Of a stretch of 64,000 nucleotides of DNA, positions 24,889 through 34,600 are shown in pieces; the stretch's first letter is position 1, and every line of letters starts with the position of its first letter. The notes below the pieces were generated by a model that ran no database searches, was not told where the DNA came from, and worked only from the letters and a program-made list of their open reading frames with translations. Source of the DNA: DATFKA01 sp035268885 (GTDB lineage Bacteria > Bacteroidota > Bacteroidia > Chitinophagales > Saprospiraceae); contig DATFKA010000107.1 of the NCBI GenBank assembly GCA_035268885.1, forward strand, positions 1-64,000, written 5' to 3'. The position numbers and the translations under genes are program-made.

Positions 24889-27078
24889 ATGAGTCGTCTA
24901 GTTATCGTCTCCAATCGCCTACCCGTAACCATTGATAAAAAAGAAGGAGAACTCATTTATCATCCAAGTGCCGGGGGACTGGCGACCGGACTCAATTCAC
25001 TAGACGACTCCACCAACCGCCTTTGGATCGGCTGGCCAGGCCGGGAGGTCAAAGATGCCTGGGAGCAAGAAGCGATCCGTAAGGATTTGCGCAAGCAGAA
25101 TCTGGTACCCGTTTTCCTCACCAAAAAGCAGATTAAACTCTATTACGAAGGTTTTAGTAATAAGACGATCTGGCCCCATTTCCACTACTTTACCCAGTTC
25201 ACGACTTACAATGACGATTATTGGGAGGCTTACCAAAGCACCAATAAGCACTTCGCCGAAGAAGTGATCAAAGTGCTAAAACCCAATGATCGCGTCTGGG
25301 TACAGGACTATCAATTGATGCTACTGCCCCAACTCATCCGGGAAGCTTTCCCACAGATATCTATCGGTTTTTTCCTACATATTCCCTTTCCTTCTTATGA
25401 GTTATTTCGGATGTTACCCTACCGCGAGTCTATCCTGCGCGGTATTTTAGGTGCTGATCAGATTGGTTTTCATACCTTCGGATATATGCGCCATTTCTTG
25501 AGTGCGGTTTATCGCATTGAAGGGCATGAGCATAATTTTGGCCGGATGACGGTCGACAACCGGCTGATCAACGTTGATGTATTTCCCATGGGAATTGACT
25601 ACGAGAAATATGCCCATCCGGAAATCGATGTCTTCTCAGAAGATGATACCCTGAAGATTAAAGCGCTGGCCAAAAAACAAAAACTCATCATTTCCATCGA
25701 CCGTCTGGATTATACCAAAGGTATTCCCGACCGCATCAAGGCCTATGCCCGATTCCTGGAAGATTATCCTTCTTACCGCGGTAAGGTCACTTTACTTAGC
25801 CTGGTTGTTCCTTCCCGCTCCAATGTGGATCAGTACCAGGAGCTGAAGGAAGAAGTTGATCTGCTGGTCGGACGCCTAAACGGACAGTACGGTACTTTCG
25901 ACTGGACCCCTATGGTCTACTTTTACCGCTCCCTCAATTTTGATCAACTGACTACCCTGTACAAAGTGGCACACATTGCCATGATCACCCCGCTGCGGGA
26001 TGGGATGAATCTGGTCGCCAAGGAATACGTAGCCAGTAAAGAAGACAGTAAGGAAGGAGTACTTATACTCAGTGAGATGGCCGGAGCCGCCGACGAGCTA
26101 AATGAAGCCATCATGGTTAACCCTCAGGACACGGAGGCCATGTCAAAGGCCATTTTGACCGCCCTGGAAATGAATAAGAACGAGCAGGCCTGGCGATTGA
26201 ATAAAATGCAGGATAAGCTAAAGAACTACAATATTAAGCACTGGGCCCGCACCTTTCTAAATGTACAAACGCAACTCATGGAAGAACAAAAAGAACGGCA
26301 TATTTCACAACTCGATTCTACCGTGAAAGATAAGCTGATTAAGGATTATGAAAAAGCAAAGAAACGCCTGCTTATTCTCGATTATGATGGCACTTTGATG
26401 GGCTTTAAAAGCGATCCGCAAGCGGTTAAACCCGATGCCGGTCTATTGCAGTTGCTAACGGAGATTAAGAATGCGGAGCATAATAAATTAGTCGTTAACA
26501 GTGGTCGGGATCGTCCGACGCTAGAAGGCTGGTTGGGGTCCCTGGATATTGATTTGGCCGCCGAGCACGGCGTTTGGGTGAAAACCGATAGCAACTGGGA
26601 GCGGAATTCCAACTTATCCGACGACTGGAAAAAATCCGTAATCGAAGTGCTCGAAACCATGGTCGAGCGTACCCCCGGCTCCTTTATCGAAGAGAAAGAT
26701 TTTTCCGTAGCCTGGCATTACCGTAATGTAGATAAGGATTTCGGTGAAAAGCGCGTGCGGGAGTTCCGCGATGTTTTACTATACCTGACTTCCAATCTCG
26801 ACCTACAAGTTTTAGAAGGCAACAAAGTCGTTGAGGTGAAAAACGCAGGGGTCAATAAAGGAAAAGCCTCCAAGGGCTGGATTAATTCCAAAGACTGGGA
26901 CTTTATCCTGGCCATCGGCGATGACCATACCGACGAAGATACTTTCAAAGCACTACCGGATGGCGACCATGCCTATTCCATCAAAGTGGGCACCGGCCAG
27001 TCGGTAGCCCGGTACAACATCGTTTCGGTTGATGAGGTGCGTAGCTTGCTACGCAGCCTGGTCGCGGCCGCAAAGTAG
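24889..27078 (+). CDS. Bifunctional trehalose-6-phosphate synthase / phosphatase
   Basis: A 729-residue fusion. Residues 1-465 are an OtsA-type GT20 synthase making trehalose 6-phosphate from UDP-glucose and glucose 6-phosphate (LVIVSNRLPVTI, VWVQDYQLMLLPQLIRE, IDRLDYTKGIPDRIKA, LRDGMNLVAKEYVA). Residues 490-729 are an OtsB-type HAD phosphatase: the nucleophile motif is LLILDYDGTLMGF and the metal-binding motif is AIGDDHTDEDTF. The product is the compatible solute trehalose. Such fusions are common in Bacteroidota and eukaryotes. All catalytic motifs look intact, so both steps should be active. Confidence 0.95.
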   Translation: MSRLVIVSNRLPVTIDKKEGELIYHPSAGGLATGLNSLDDSTNRLWIGWPGREVKDAWEQEAIRKDLRKQNLVPVFLTKKQIKLYYEGFSNKTIWPHFHYFTQFTTYNDDYWEAYQSTNKHFAEEVIKVLKPNDRVWVQDYQLMLLPQLIREAFPQISIGFFLHIPFPSYELFRMLPYRESILRGILGADQIGFHTFGYMRHFLSAVYRIEGHEHNFGRMTVDNRLINVDVFPMGIDYEKYAHPEIDVFSEDDTLKIKALAKKQKLIISIDRLDYTKGIPDRIKAYARFLEDYPSYRGKVTLLSLVVPSRSNVDQYQELKEEVDLLVGRLNGQYGTFDWTPMVYFYRSLNFDQLTTLYKVAHIAMITPLRDGMNLVAKEYVASKEDSKEGVLILSEMAGAADELNEAIMVNPQDTEAMSKAILTALEMNKNEQAWRLNKMQDKLKNYNIKHWARTFLNVQTQLMEEQKERHISQLDSTVKDKLIKDYEKAKKRLLILDYDGTLMGFKSDPQAVKPDAGLLQLLTEIKNAEHNKLVVNSGRDRPTLEGWLGSLDIDLAAEHGVWVKTDSNWERNSNLSDDWKKSVIEVLETMVERTPGSFIEEKDFSVAWHYRNVDKDFGEKRVREFRDVLLYLTSNLDLQVLEGNKVVEVKNAGVNKGKASKGWINSKDWDFILAIGDDHTDEDTFKALPDGDHAYSIKVGTGQSVARYNIVSVDEVRSLLRSLVAAAK

Positions 27079-27244
27079 GCTTAAGGTGTTAGGATGTCTA
27101 TTTAGAACCTCTTGTCCTTCTCTTGCCAGGGAAAGGGGGCTTGCCAGGTTTCAATAGTCGAAAATCTGCGGTAAATAGTAGATCAATCTGGCCATCGTCT
27201 GCCTTTTTGCAGATATTATCACTTCAACCAATGACCAACAAATT

Positions 27245-27988
27245 ATGATCAAGGATCTCTTCAATGGAATGTCTTCTTATCTGACGGCTATCCAACTGAC
27301 GGCCAAGCACCGTCTGTGGGGCTACTTTGTAATTCCGGCCATTGTGACCATTCTATTGGGTGCCGCTATTTTTTATGGTGCCTGGCAGATATCCGGGAAC
27401 ATCGGCAACTACATTAGTAATATTTACCCCTGGGAGTGGGGTAGTGCCTACGTCGATGAAATCGGGCAGGTCTTCGGGGGACTGCTGGTGGCCGCTCTGG
27501 GCTTGATCTTGTTTAAAAACCTGGTGGTGGCCCTGGCCTCGCCTTTTATGAGTTTCCTTTCGGAAAAAATCGAGCGGATCCTTTATGGGGGAGAATCGCC
27601 GAAATTTACGACTCAACAGTTTATTAGTGACCTGGTCCGGGGTATACGTATTGCCATCCGTCTGGTGGTCCGGGAGCTGCTATTTACTATTCTCTTATTC
27701 CTGGTGGGACTGATTCCAGTCTTTGCACCGGTGATACCTTTTGCGCTCTTCGCTGTACAGTCGTACTACGCCGGTGCCGGTAATATGGATTTCACCCTCG
27801 AGCGGTATTACCGCGTACGGGGTAGTGTGCAGTTTGTACGTCGCAATCGTGGCCTGGCCGTTGGTAATGGCATCATCTATCTATTGTTGTATTTCACGGT
27901 AATTGGTTTTGTCTTTGCCCTGCCGCTGAGTACCATCGCCGGGACAGTGGAGGCGATGAAGAAGATTAAGAAAGAAGAGGTCGCTTAG
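27245..27988 (+). CDS. EI24 / CysZ-like integral membrane protein
   Basis: A 247-residue protein with four to five membrane helices (for example VIPAIVTILLGAAIFYGAW, LLVAALGLILFKNLVVALA, LLFTILLFLVGLIPVFAPVI). It begins MIKDLFNGMSSYLTAIQL, typical of the EI24 domain family, whose best-known member is the sulfate transporter CysZ. Whether this one carries sulfate is not shown: no cysteine gene is adjacent, although a cystathionine beta-synthase-like gene lies at 53630. Confidence 0.85.
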   Translation: MIKDLFNGMSSYLTAIQLTAKHRLWGYFVIPAIVTILLGAAIFYGAWQISGNIGNYISNIYPWEWGSAYVDEIGQVFGGLLVAALGLILFKNLVVALASPFMSFLSEKIERILYGGESPKFTTQQFISDLVRGIRIAIRLVVRELLFTILLFLVGLIPVFAPVIPFALFAVQSYYAGAGNMDFTLERYYRVRGSVQFVRRNRGLAVGNGIIYLLLYFTVIGFVFALPLSTIAGTVEAMKKIKKEEVA

Positions 27989-28048
27989 AAGCCACAAATC
28001 TCTGTAGTTGTTGCTCAGATTTGGATTGTGTGTAGTACAGGTGATTCA

Positions 28049-28096
28049 AGGCACTTTTTCAGTAAAAATACTTATCTTATTCCTGAAAAAGTGCCT
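28049..28096 (+). promoter_or_regulatory. Perfect 14-bp inverted repeat just before a start codon
   Basis: AGGCACTTTTTCAG (28049-28062) and CTGAAAAAGTGCCT (28083-28096) are perfectly complementary with a 20-base loop. The second arm ends 4 bases before the ATG at 28101. It is either the terminator of the EI24 gene (weak T tail) or a structure that hides the start of the next gene. Confidence 0.6.
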
Positions 28097-28100
28097 TCTG

Positions 28101-28550
28101 ATGAATAAGCCTAAAAGCTCGAAAATCCTCCAATATCGATTCGAAGATACAGTGGCCATGATAAAGGCTACGATTGTAGGCAATCTGCTAATGGGTCTGA
28201 TTATTTTGTTAGCAGGTTTTAAAAATTTTACGGAAGTACCCCAGACCCAGTACTGTCTGGCTACCGGCTTGCTGGTATGGATTATCTTTCACAACTATCG
28301 CTGGAAAAACACGGAAAGGAACGCTTTGTTTGCGGTACTTTATCTAATGGGTGCCGGGGCTGAGTTATATTATCTGGGGATACCGAATAGTCCGCTCGCC
28401 TTTAGGGAAGATACGATTGGAAAGGGCTTTTTATTCGAAATTTCGGTGCATCTGCTACCTTACCTTTACGTGAGTCTGCGCATCTTATTGGTCATACCAC
28501 TGATTAGTGTGACGCTGGTTTCCAGGAAATTAGGGAAAGTTCAAGATTAG
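28101..28550 (+). CDS. Four-helix membrane protein of unknown function
   Basis: A 149-residue protein starting at the ATG at 28101 (MNKPKSSKILQYRF); an upstream start would run through the inverted repeat. Four hydrophobic segments are visible (IKATIVGNLLMGLIILLAGF, YCLATGLLVWIIFHNY, ALFAVLYLMGAGAELYYL, ISVHLLPYLYVSLRILLVIPL). No motif points to a function. Confidence 0.6.
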   Translation: MNKPKSSKILQYRFEDTVAMIKATIVGNLLMGLIILLAGFKNFTEVPQTQYCLATGLLVWIIFHNYRWKNTERNALFAVLYLMGAGAELYYLGIPNSPLAFREDTIGKGFLFEISVHLLPYLYVSLRILLVIPLISVTLVSRKLGKVQD

Positions 28551-28768
28551 TGGAAGTATCCTGTTTGTTGATAAAGTCACCCACCCATTTCCCCGGTTCG
28601 GAGTCTCCAGCGGTTGCTGAATTTCTATCAAAAGCTTGACGATCGGGACTACAGTATGCGCGATTTTGAGCTCCTGGATCTAGCTGAGCACCTACTTAGT
28701 TTTGGTAAATCAAGGTATATTTTTTGGCATTATTGGCAGGCTTCTTATTTTTATAGAAAACCACACCT

Positions 28769-30739
28769 ATGGACCTCTTTGATTTTCACTACCATGCCTT
28801 TATCAAACCACTGGCTTCCGGTTATCCCTTTATTGATAAATTCCGTAAGTCTCGTAACCCATGGCGCTTTGATAAGCCACGGATTGCCTCCTTTGAGGTA
28901 CGTCTGCTGCCGAAATCTACCTTCGAAAAGCTAGATCAATTTAATGGTACCCTGCACATTTCGGCCTTGCTTTCGGTGGATTATCCCATGATCTGTAGTG
29001 CCACTTTTGATCTGGCCGACCTTTTGGGGGCTACCCAGACGCCGACCCTGGAGGCCATGCGTACCAACCAACCCATCCAGAATCTTAATCGGGAGTTGTT
29101 GGTCATGGATGCGGCAGAGCGTAATATTCGCCAGGTCCGCAATAAGGTCCATTATATTAAGGATGGCAGTGATATTCAGCCCAATAAAATTAACGTGCTT
29201 TTTTCGGTAGAAGGGGTACATTCGATCTATAAGCTTAAAGTCCCGGGCCTGGCCACTCGCGATGAGCGCGCCTATTTTCAGGACTTTTCGGAGTTCGAGC
29301 TGGATTATGATTTCTTCCAGGCACTCAAGCAGAGTTCTTTTGGCCGGGTACTATACATTACGATTACCCACCTGGCTTACTGGCCGGTCTGTACCCATGC
29401 CTTTGGTTTACACCCCTTCGTCCAGCAGGAAGATGCCTACATTACCCAAAATATTCGTCCTAAAGGCTTTGGTTATCAGGACCCCGAAGCCTTTACAAAG
29501 CTGATGGACCATTGCTATAGCGAAAGGTATATCGATCCGCGTACCGATGAGCAGGTGCAAGGCAAAAAGATTTTACTGGATATCAAGCACAGTAGCCTGG
29601 TCTCCCGCTTACAATTTTACGCCTTACGGCAAAAGTGGCTGGGCCGTACGGGCAAAGACACTGCGGATTTCCCCATTCTGGCTTCCCATATGGGAATTAC
29701 GGGTTTCTCTTATAAATCGGTAAAAGACAAAGTACTGGTCACGGATCAGGCCGATCCGGATACGCCCGACTGCCGAGTGGTGGCCTACGATAAACGCAAT
29801 ACCATTGGTCGCTTTGGCTTTGCTTTTAACCCCAGTTCGATTAACCTTTACGACGAAGATATTCGCGAGATTATCGACTCGGGAGGCTATATCGGAATCT
29901 CGGCGGATCGTCGTATCCTGGGGGCTGATACTGCCCTGCGACGCTTCTGGAAATTTGGCAAGTCCGCCTGGAAAGATAGCTGGACTTTTCGTTTGGTCAA
30001 GGAGTTCGAAATTTTTTCGGAAGAAGAGCTCAAATGTATCTACGCCGCCGCGCATCGCGATCTGGACTGGCTGGCGCTGGCTGACGAAAATCTACGCGAC
30101 CAAATTGATCTGGATATAGAGCGTGGTTCGGTACCTAGAGTATTTGTCGACCAGGCGGAGCAAGGTGATGCGGGGGATATTAACGACCACATCGTCACGC
30201 TCAGTACCCGGGAGATACGACAGCTCACCCGCGAGCGAAAGCTCATCCTGGGCCAGGGGCGGCTTCGCAAGGCCATGGACTTTAACAGTCGAACCAATCG
30301 GGCCCTGAAAAGGGAGATCATGGATAAGGTACGCCGTAAAGAAATGCTACCTTCCGAAGCGGCCCTGACTATTCACCTGGAAGATGATTCCGACATTAGC
30401 CCGCAGCGGCTAAGAGAAATGGAAGAGATCTACGGCTTTGAATTCGAAGGGCTGGAATATTTTGTCAATAACCTGATACATATTATCCGGGTAGGGGGGG
30501 AGCGGGCCTGGGATCAGGTTTGTTTTGGCTCCGACTACGACGGCTTTATCGATCCCATCCCCGGCCTGTTGACGGTGGATAAGCTCAAGTGTCCGCTGTT
30601 TAACTTCAAACTCCAATTATTACTGGCCGCCTGGTGCCGAAAAGAAGAGATCTTTCTAAAGGACCGCCACGATATCGTACGTAAGGTCAGCCAGATGTTA
30701 GTGGGTAATGGGGTGCGAATGGTGCAGGCTTTCGCCTAA
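28769..30739 (+). CDS. Membrane dipeptidase (M19)-like metal-dependent hydrolase
   Basis: A 656-residue protein, much longer than usual M19 dipeptidases (about 350-400). Metal-site features of the amidohydrolase-like barrel are visible: FHYHAF at residues 5-10, NVLFSVEGVHS, LLDIKHSS, PILASHMGITGF and, near the end, VCFGSDYDGFIDPIPG, which resembles the GSDFDG motif of M19 enzymes. There is no signal peptide, so it is probably cytoplasmic. Family membership is a motif-based inference; the substrate, perhaps a dipeptide, is unknown. The large insertions between motifs set it apart from typical members. Confidence 0.7.
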   Translation: MDLFDFHYHAFIKPLASGYPFIDKFRKSRNPWRFDKPRIASFEVRLLPKSTFEKLDQFNGTLHISALLSVDYPMICSATFDLADLLGATQTPTLEAMRTNQPIQNLNRELLVMDAAERNIRQVRNKVHYIKDGSDIQPNKINVLFSVEGVHSIYKLKVPGLATRDERAYFQDFSEFELDYDFFQALKQSSFGRVLYITITHLAYWPVCTHAFGLHPFVQQEDAYITQNIRPKGFGYQDPEAFTKLMDHCYSERYIDPRTDEQVQGKKILLDIKHSSLVSRLQFYALRQKWLGRTGKDTADFPILASHMGITGFSYKSVKDKVLVTDQADPDTPDCRVVAYDKRNTIGRFGFAFNPSSINLYDEDIREIIDSGGYIGISADRRILGADTALRRFWKFGKSAWKDSWTFRLVKEFEIFSEEELKCIYAAAHRDLDWLALADENLRDQIDLDIERGSVPRVFVDQAEQGDAGDINDHIVTLSTREIRQLTRERKLILGQGRLRKAMDFNSRTNRALKREIMDKVRRKEMLPSEAALTIHLEDDSDISPQRLREMEEIYGFEFEGLEYFVNNLIHIIRVGGERAWDQVCFGSDYDGFIDPIPGLLTVDKLKCPLFNFKLQLLLAAWCRKEEIFLKDRHDIVRKVSQMLVGNGVRMVQAFA

Positions 30740-30780
30740 AAAAAGTGGAGTAACGTTGAATTACTCCACCTCCAAAAAAA
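30738..30780 (-). terminator. Terminator-like hairpin, best read on the minus strand
   Basis: GTGGAGTAA and TTACTCCAC form a perfect 9-bp stem flanked by A runs on both sides, so minus-strand transcripts would end in TTTTTTT. A second palindrome, GGAAGGGAG / CTCCCTTCC with a 3-base loop, follows at 30798-30818. Confidence 0.65.
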
Positions 30781-30818
30781 TAAGACGACGACATTTTGGA
30801 AGGGAGGAGCTCCCTTCC

Positions 30819-31360
30819 TCATGTACTTCTTTGGTAAATAATAAGGCAATGAAAACATTGCTATCCAGAGGAAATTAATAGTTGGCCGCTTTCCCCAGTC
30901 GAGGTAATACATTGGTTCTTAATCCTTAAAACAGATTAAAAAGAGAGAGGGAGATTTGGGTGTACCGCATCTAACCTCTCTACTTATCATATTTGACCTA
31001 ATTGTAAATCTCTTTTGGTGAAATGCTATTTGCTTCTAAATGCGGTGTTAGGCGTTTATAACGACTGTTGTAAAACTAATTGAGAGCACCTGATTAATTC
31101 GGCAAATCAAGTTGAAAATTCGGAAATAAGCTTGTTGTTTTCGGTATGTTTTCCCGTTAGTGCAAAATGTAAGGCTGGGCTAAGAATAAAAGGGCAGGGC
31201 GTATCCGCCTGAAGTGGATTGGTGAAAAATATACGTAATGCACCTCCCAAATTGTATTAGTCCAAAGATGAAGAAATCTATCTGTCGGTAGACAGGAATG
31301 GGAGTACCTACTATGGTCGACAAAATCATAAACGAGCCTTACATAATTAGCACTACCCGA
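30819..31360. other. Non-coding stretch with no recognisable gene
   Basis: About 540 bases between the M19-like gene and the reductase remnant. It is AT-richer than its neighbours. The longest plausible frame, about 48 codons on the minus strand ending near 31080, resembles nothing I know. I see no strong promoter. It may be decayed sequence at the edge of the accessory block. Confidence 0.5.
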
Positions 31361-31399
31361 GGTAGGGGTAATCCGTGAACGGGATTATTCAAAAGTCCG

Positions 31400-31640
31400 T
31401 GGTGTATCAATGGGCTTTAGCGGCCCTTTAATCAGCAGCACTCATCCATTCATTTGGTGCCACTGCTCAGCCCGGAAATATTCGCAGCGTTGAGTTGCAA
31501 AAAGCCAGAAACCTATCGAAGTTTTCTTTTATGGCGAAAGGAAGGAATTCCGGAGTCGGATTACCACCAATACCCAGTTGGTCGGTCAGCCCCTCAGCTC
31601 TGAAATCTTGTAGTACGCTCATTATACGCTTCGCTAAGCC
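31400..31640 (-). pseudogene. Decayed partial copy of the aldo/keto reductase gene at 40042-40995
   Basis: About 163 bases (31477-31636) match 40402-40565 with roughly four substitutions and one indel, by eye. Further on, 31410-31465 matches 40250-40300, but about 100 bases between the two blocks are missing here. The indel shifts the frame after KENFD, so only the stretch RIMSVLQDFRAEGLTDQLGI and a few residues after it survive. It lies on the same strand as the intact gene, 9 kb away, with the secreted-protein genes between. It is a clear pseudogene fragment. Confidence 0.85.
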
Positions 31641-31669
31641 CGTACCCAACCCTTTGCCAACAAAAATGC

Positions 31670-34600
31670 CTATTCTCGCGGTACGCTGGTCACTTTTGGT
31701 ACATTGTTAAACAAGACTTCCCGATCAAAAGTACTCACCTCGCCGTCCATATTTAAATCAGAAACATGATACGTTCTGATGAGTGATCCGGTGTTCAGCC
31801 AGTGTAAAAAATCACTGGCATTTATATCTGTATCGCTACTACTTTGCGCCATCTGATCGCCATTGCCAGCGTACATACCAAACAGACCGGGACTAAATTC
31901 TTTTTGTCCTACATAGGAACCTCCTCCATAGGGATCATTGAGGTAAGACTGGTTGCTTCTAAAATCGTAACTGATTACGCCATCGACAATGGATAGCGGC
32001 TGTGGCGACATGACGATCAGGTGGTTACGGTGTTCTACTACCAGGTAATAACTTTGTGTTGGGTCCACCTCACAGTAATTAAAGCCTCCCACGACTTCGA
32101 TGCGGCCATCCTCGTGTAAAAGGGCTGCCGTTTGGCAGGTGGGACTGATAGCATCATTCACTTCAGCCCGCAGACTGAGGAGCACCCAGTCGACCACGGT
32201 AGTGGGATATCCGGCATCAGCCGTGGCCAGGTTGCCGCCTGAGTCATACAGGCTACCTTCCTTACCACAATAGTTCCAGGGGGCCGCCTGGTAGGGCTGG
32301 TCCGGAGTACTGTACGTAGCGGGCGTTTCAAAATATTGGCCGGGCAGAATTCTTGCATCGTTCAGACTCGTATGCATCGGCACAGCATGATCCTGCGCGC
32401 TACCACTGCTTAAAAGAGTGGCTCCTTCCAGATAAACGTAGGCGTCGATACTTAGGCTGTTTTCAGCCGCCATACCCATCCCACGGCAAGTCACTTCATT
32501 TAGGTTGCTATCGTAGCTAAAGGAAGCATGACTAATGTCGCTTACGCAAAAGCTAAAGTCAAAGCAGCGTCCGTTTTTGCTAGCTGTACTTTCGAAGACT
32601 ACTTCTCCGTTGGCATTAGTAGTCAGGCTCTGTGTTTCGTTGAGGGAACCGGAAAAGGAAGCCGTCACATTGGCATTGGCTACCGGATTACCGTTTTCGT
32701 CTAGTACCAGTACCGTAGCCTGCCCCTGATAAAGATTGGGACCCTGAGGAATGAGTTGGAGCGTTATATTGCCAACGTGTACCGAACTGCCACTAGTCGC
32801 CGAACAAAGCTGGATAATAGTCGGCAGGTCATTGTCGATGGCCGTACCGGAAAGATCACTAACGCTTGCGCTTTGGAAGGCAAGCAGCTGGGGGGAGCCA
32901 CTTGTCTGAGGCCTGGTTGAGGGATTTTTGATTGTTTTGCTGAGCCTTTGTCGGTTGGGCTGACTTCCCATCCAGGAGATAAATTCCGGGGGCGTAGAGG
33001 CCGGAACGGGTTGACAATACTTTTCAGGATCAGTCTTTTCGGAGGAGGTGGCGCGCGTATTTATTTCCCGGATAAGAGTACGGCGGCGTGTGGGAAGCGC
33101 CAGCTGATCCTGGGGCTTAGTGACGGCATTTACCTGGGCTCCCGGGCTGACCGGCGGCAATCCGGTCGTTTCGGCGTAGAGAATGATATTATCCACGTAG
33201 GTCTGTCCAAAATTTACCGTAGAAGCAAAATATAATCGAAACTCGATGCTAGTAGGGCTACTCGCGGGTGCCATACTGCTTAGAGAAATGATGTGTCGGG
33301 TAAATTCTTCTCCTGAACTAGATTCTTGTGTAATCGCGTCATTAATATCTGTAAAACCCGTTTGGCTGGAAAAAAGGTAAAAATTCGCACTTCTAGAATC
33401 CACATGCAGCCGCTGGAAATTCAGCATGCCCGCATCTACGGTCACCGTAAAGCTCAGGTAGTCATTATCCAGGATGGTACCATTGTTCGTGTTTTGTCTG
33501 GACCAGGTCAGGGAGGGAATGGGGTTGCCACGCTCGCCAGCCGCTCTTGTTTCATACTGTGTACTTAATCCGCTACCTGAACTAAGATCAGAGGCTGTAG
33601 TGTAAGGATGCGTAATATTAGAGGTAGAGCTAGAACCATTAAAATCGTACAAAGCAACAATATTAGCGGAAGGCGTGGCTGAGTTCTCTGCGCTGGGTTG
33701 GGATTCATTGCCGGACTGATCTATTTCGGTAACCACATAATAGTAGGTAATTCCATTCGTTACGTCGGTATCGACGTAGCTGTTATCAGTCAGACCGCTT
33801 GCCAGGGGCATAGAAAAATCGTAACTACCGGGCGTTTCGGTACGAAATACGCTGTAGCTGGCAAAATCCACCGTTCGCGCATCGCGCCAACTGAGTTCTA
33901 TGCGTTGGTTTCCGGGTTTAGCAGCCAATCTTTGTGGGGGCGTGGGTGGTGTAGCATCCAGGCTGCTTCCCGTTTGTTCGGCACTGGGCGCGGATTCTAC
34001 AAATGCTTTATTAACGGCCACTACCACGTAATAAAAAGTTCTATCGGCAGGCACATCACTGCTTTCCTTGTTTTCCTCAAAATAATCGACATCATTAAAT
34101 TGGCTTTCGGTAAGTCCCGTGGCAATGGGATAACCACTATAGGGATTTCCTTCCTCTCTGCGGTAGATCGAATAGGTGATATTGGCCGAATCGGGGTGCT
34201 GATCCCAATCCAGACCTATATATCCTTCTTGTGAGGTAGTTTGCAGTCCGGTTGGAGCAATCGGGGTAGGAAGTACTTGCGACTGCTCGATAATGAGACG
34301 GGGTCCACTACCAAAATCGCGGGTGTACATATTGCTGTTGGTTCCGCTACCCGCCGTCTTCAACAGGTGAATAGAAACCGTTTGGTCTCCTTGCCATTGA
34401 TCGCGAACGAAATCGGTGACATCAAATTCGTACCACTGATCGCGACTTTCTTCTGTAATGTCCAGAGAGGCAAGCTCTGGGCCATCTGTCGGCTGATTAC
34501 TGAGGGTAAGCGTTTCCTGGGTCCAGGAATCATCTTCAAGAGAATAGGCAGCGATGGTGATCGGTGTATTCAAAACTTTTTCGGTACGGATTTTTAACCG

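Noticed and set aside
28614..28934. 106-codon frame before the M19-like gene
   Set aside because: It starts at TTG, runs out of frame through the real gene and has no recognisable content.
30990..31240. Short minus-strand frame of about 48 codons in the 30.8-31.4 kb gap
   Set aside because: It has only a TTG start, no promoter and no family resemblance; possibly a gene remnant but not supportable.
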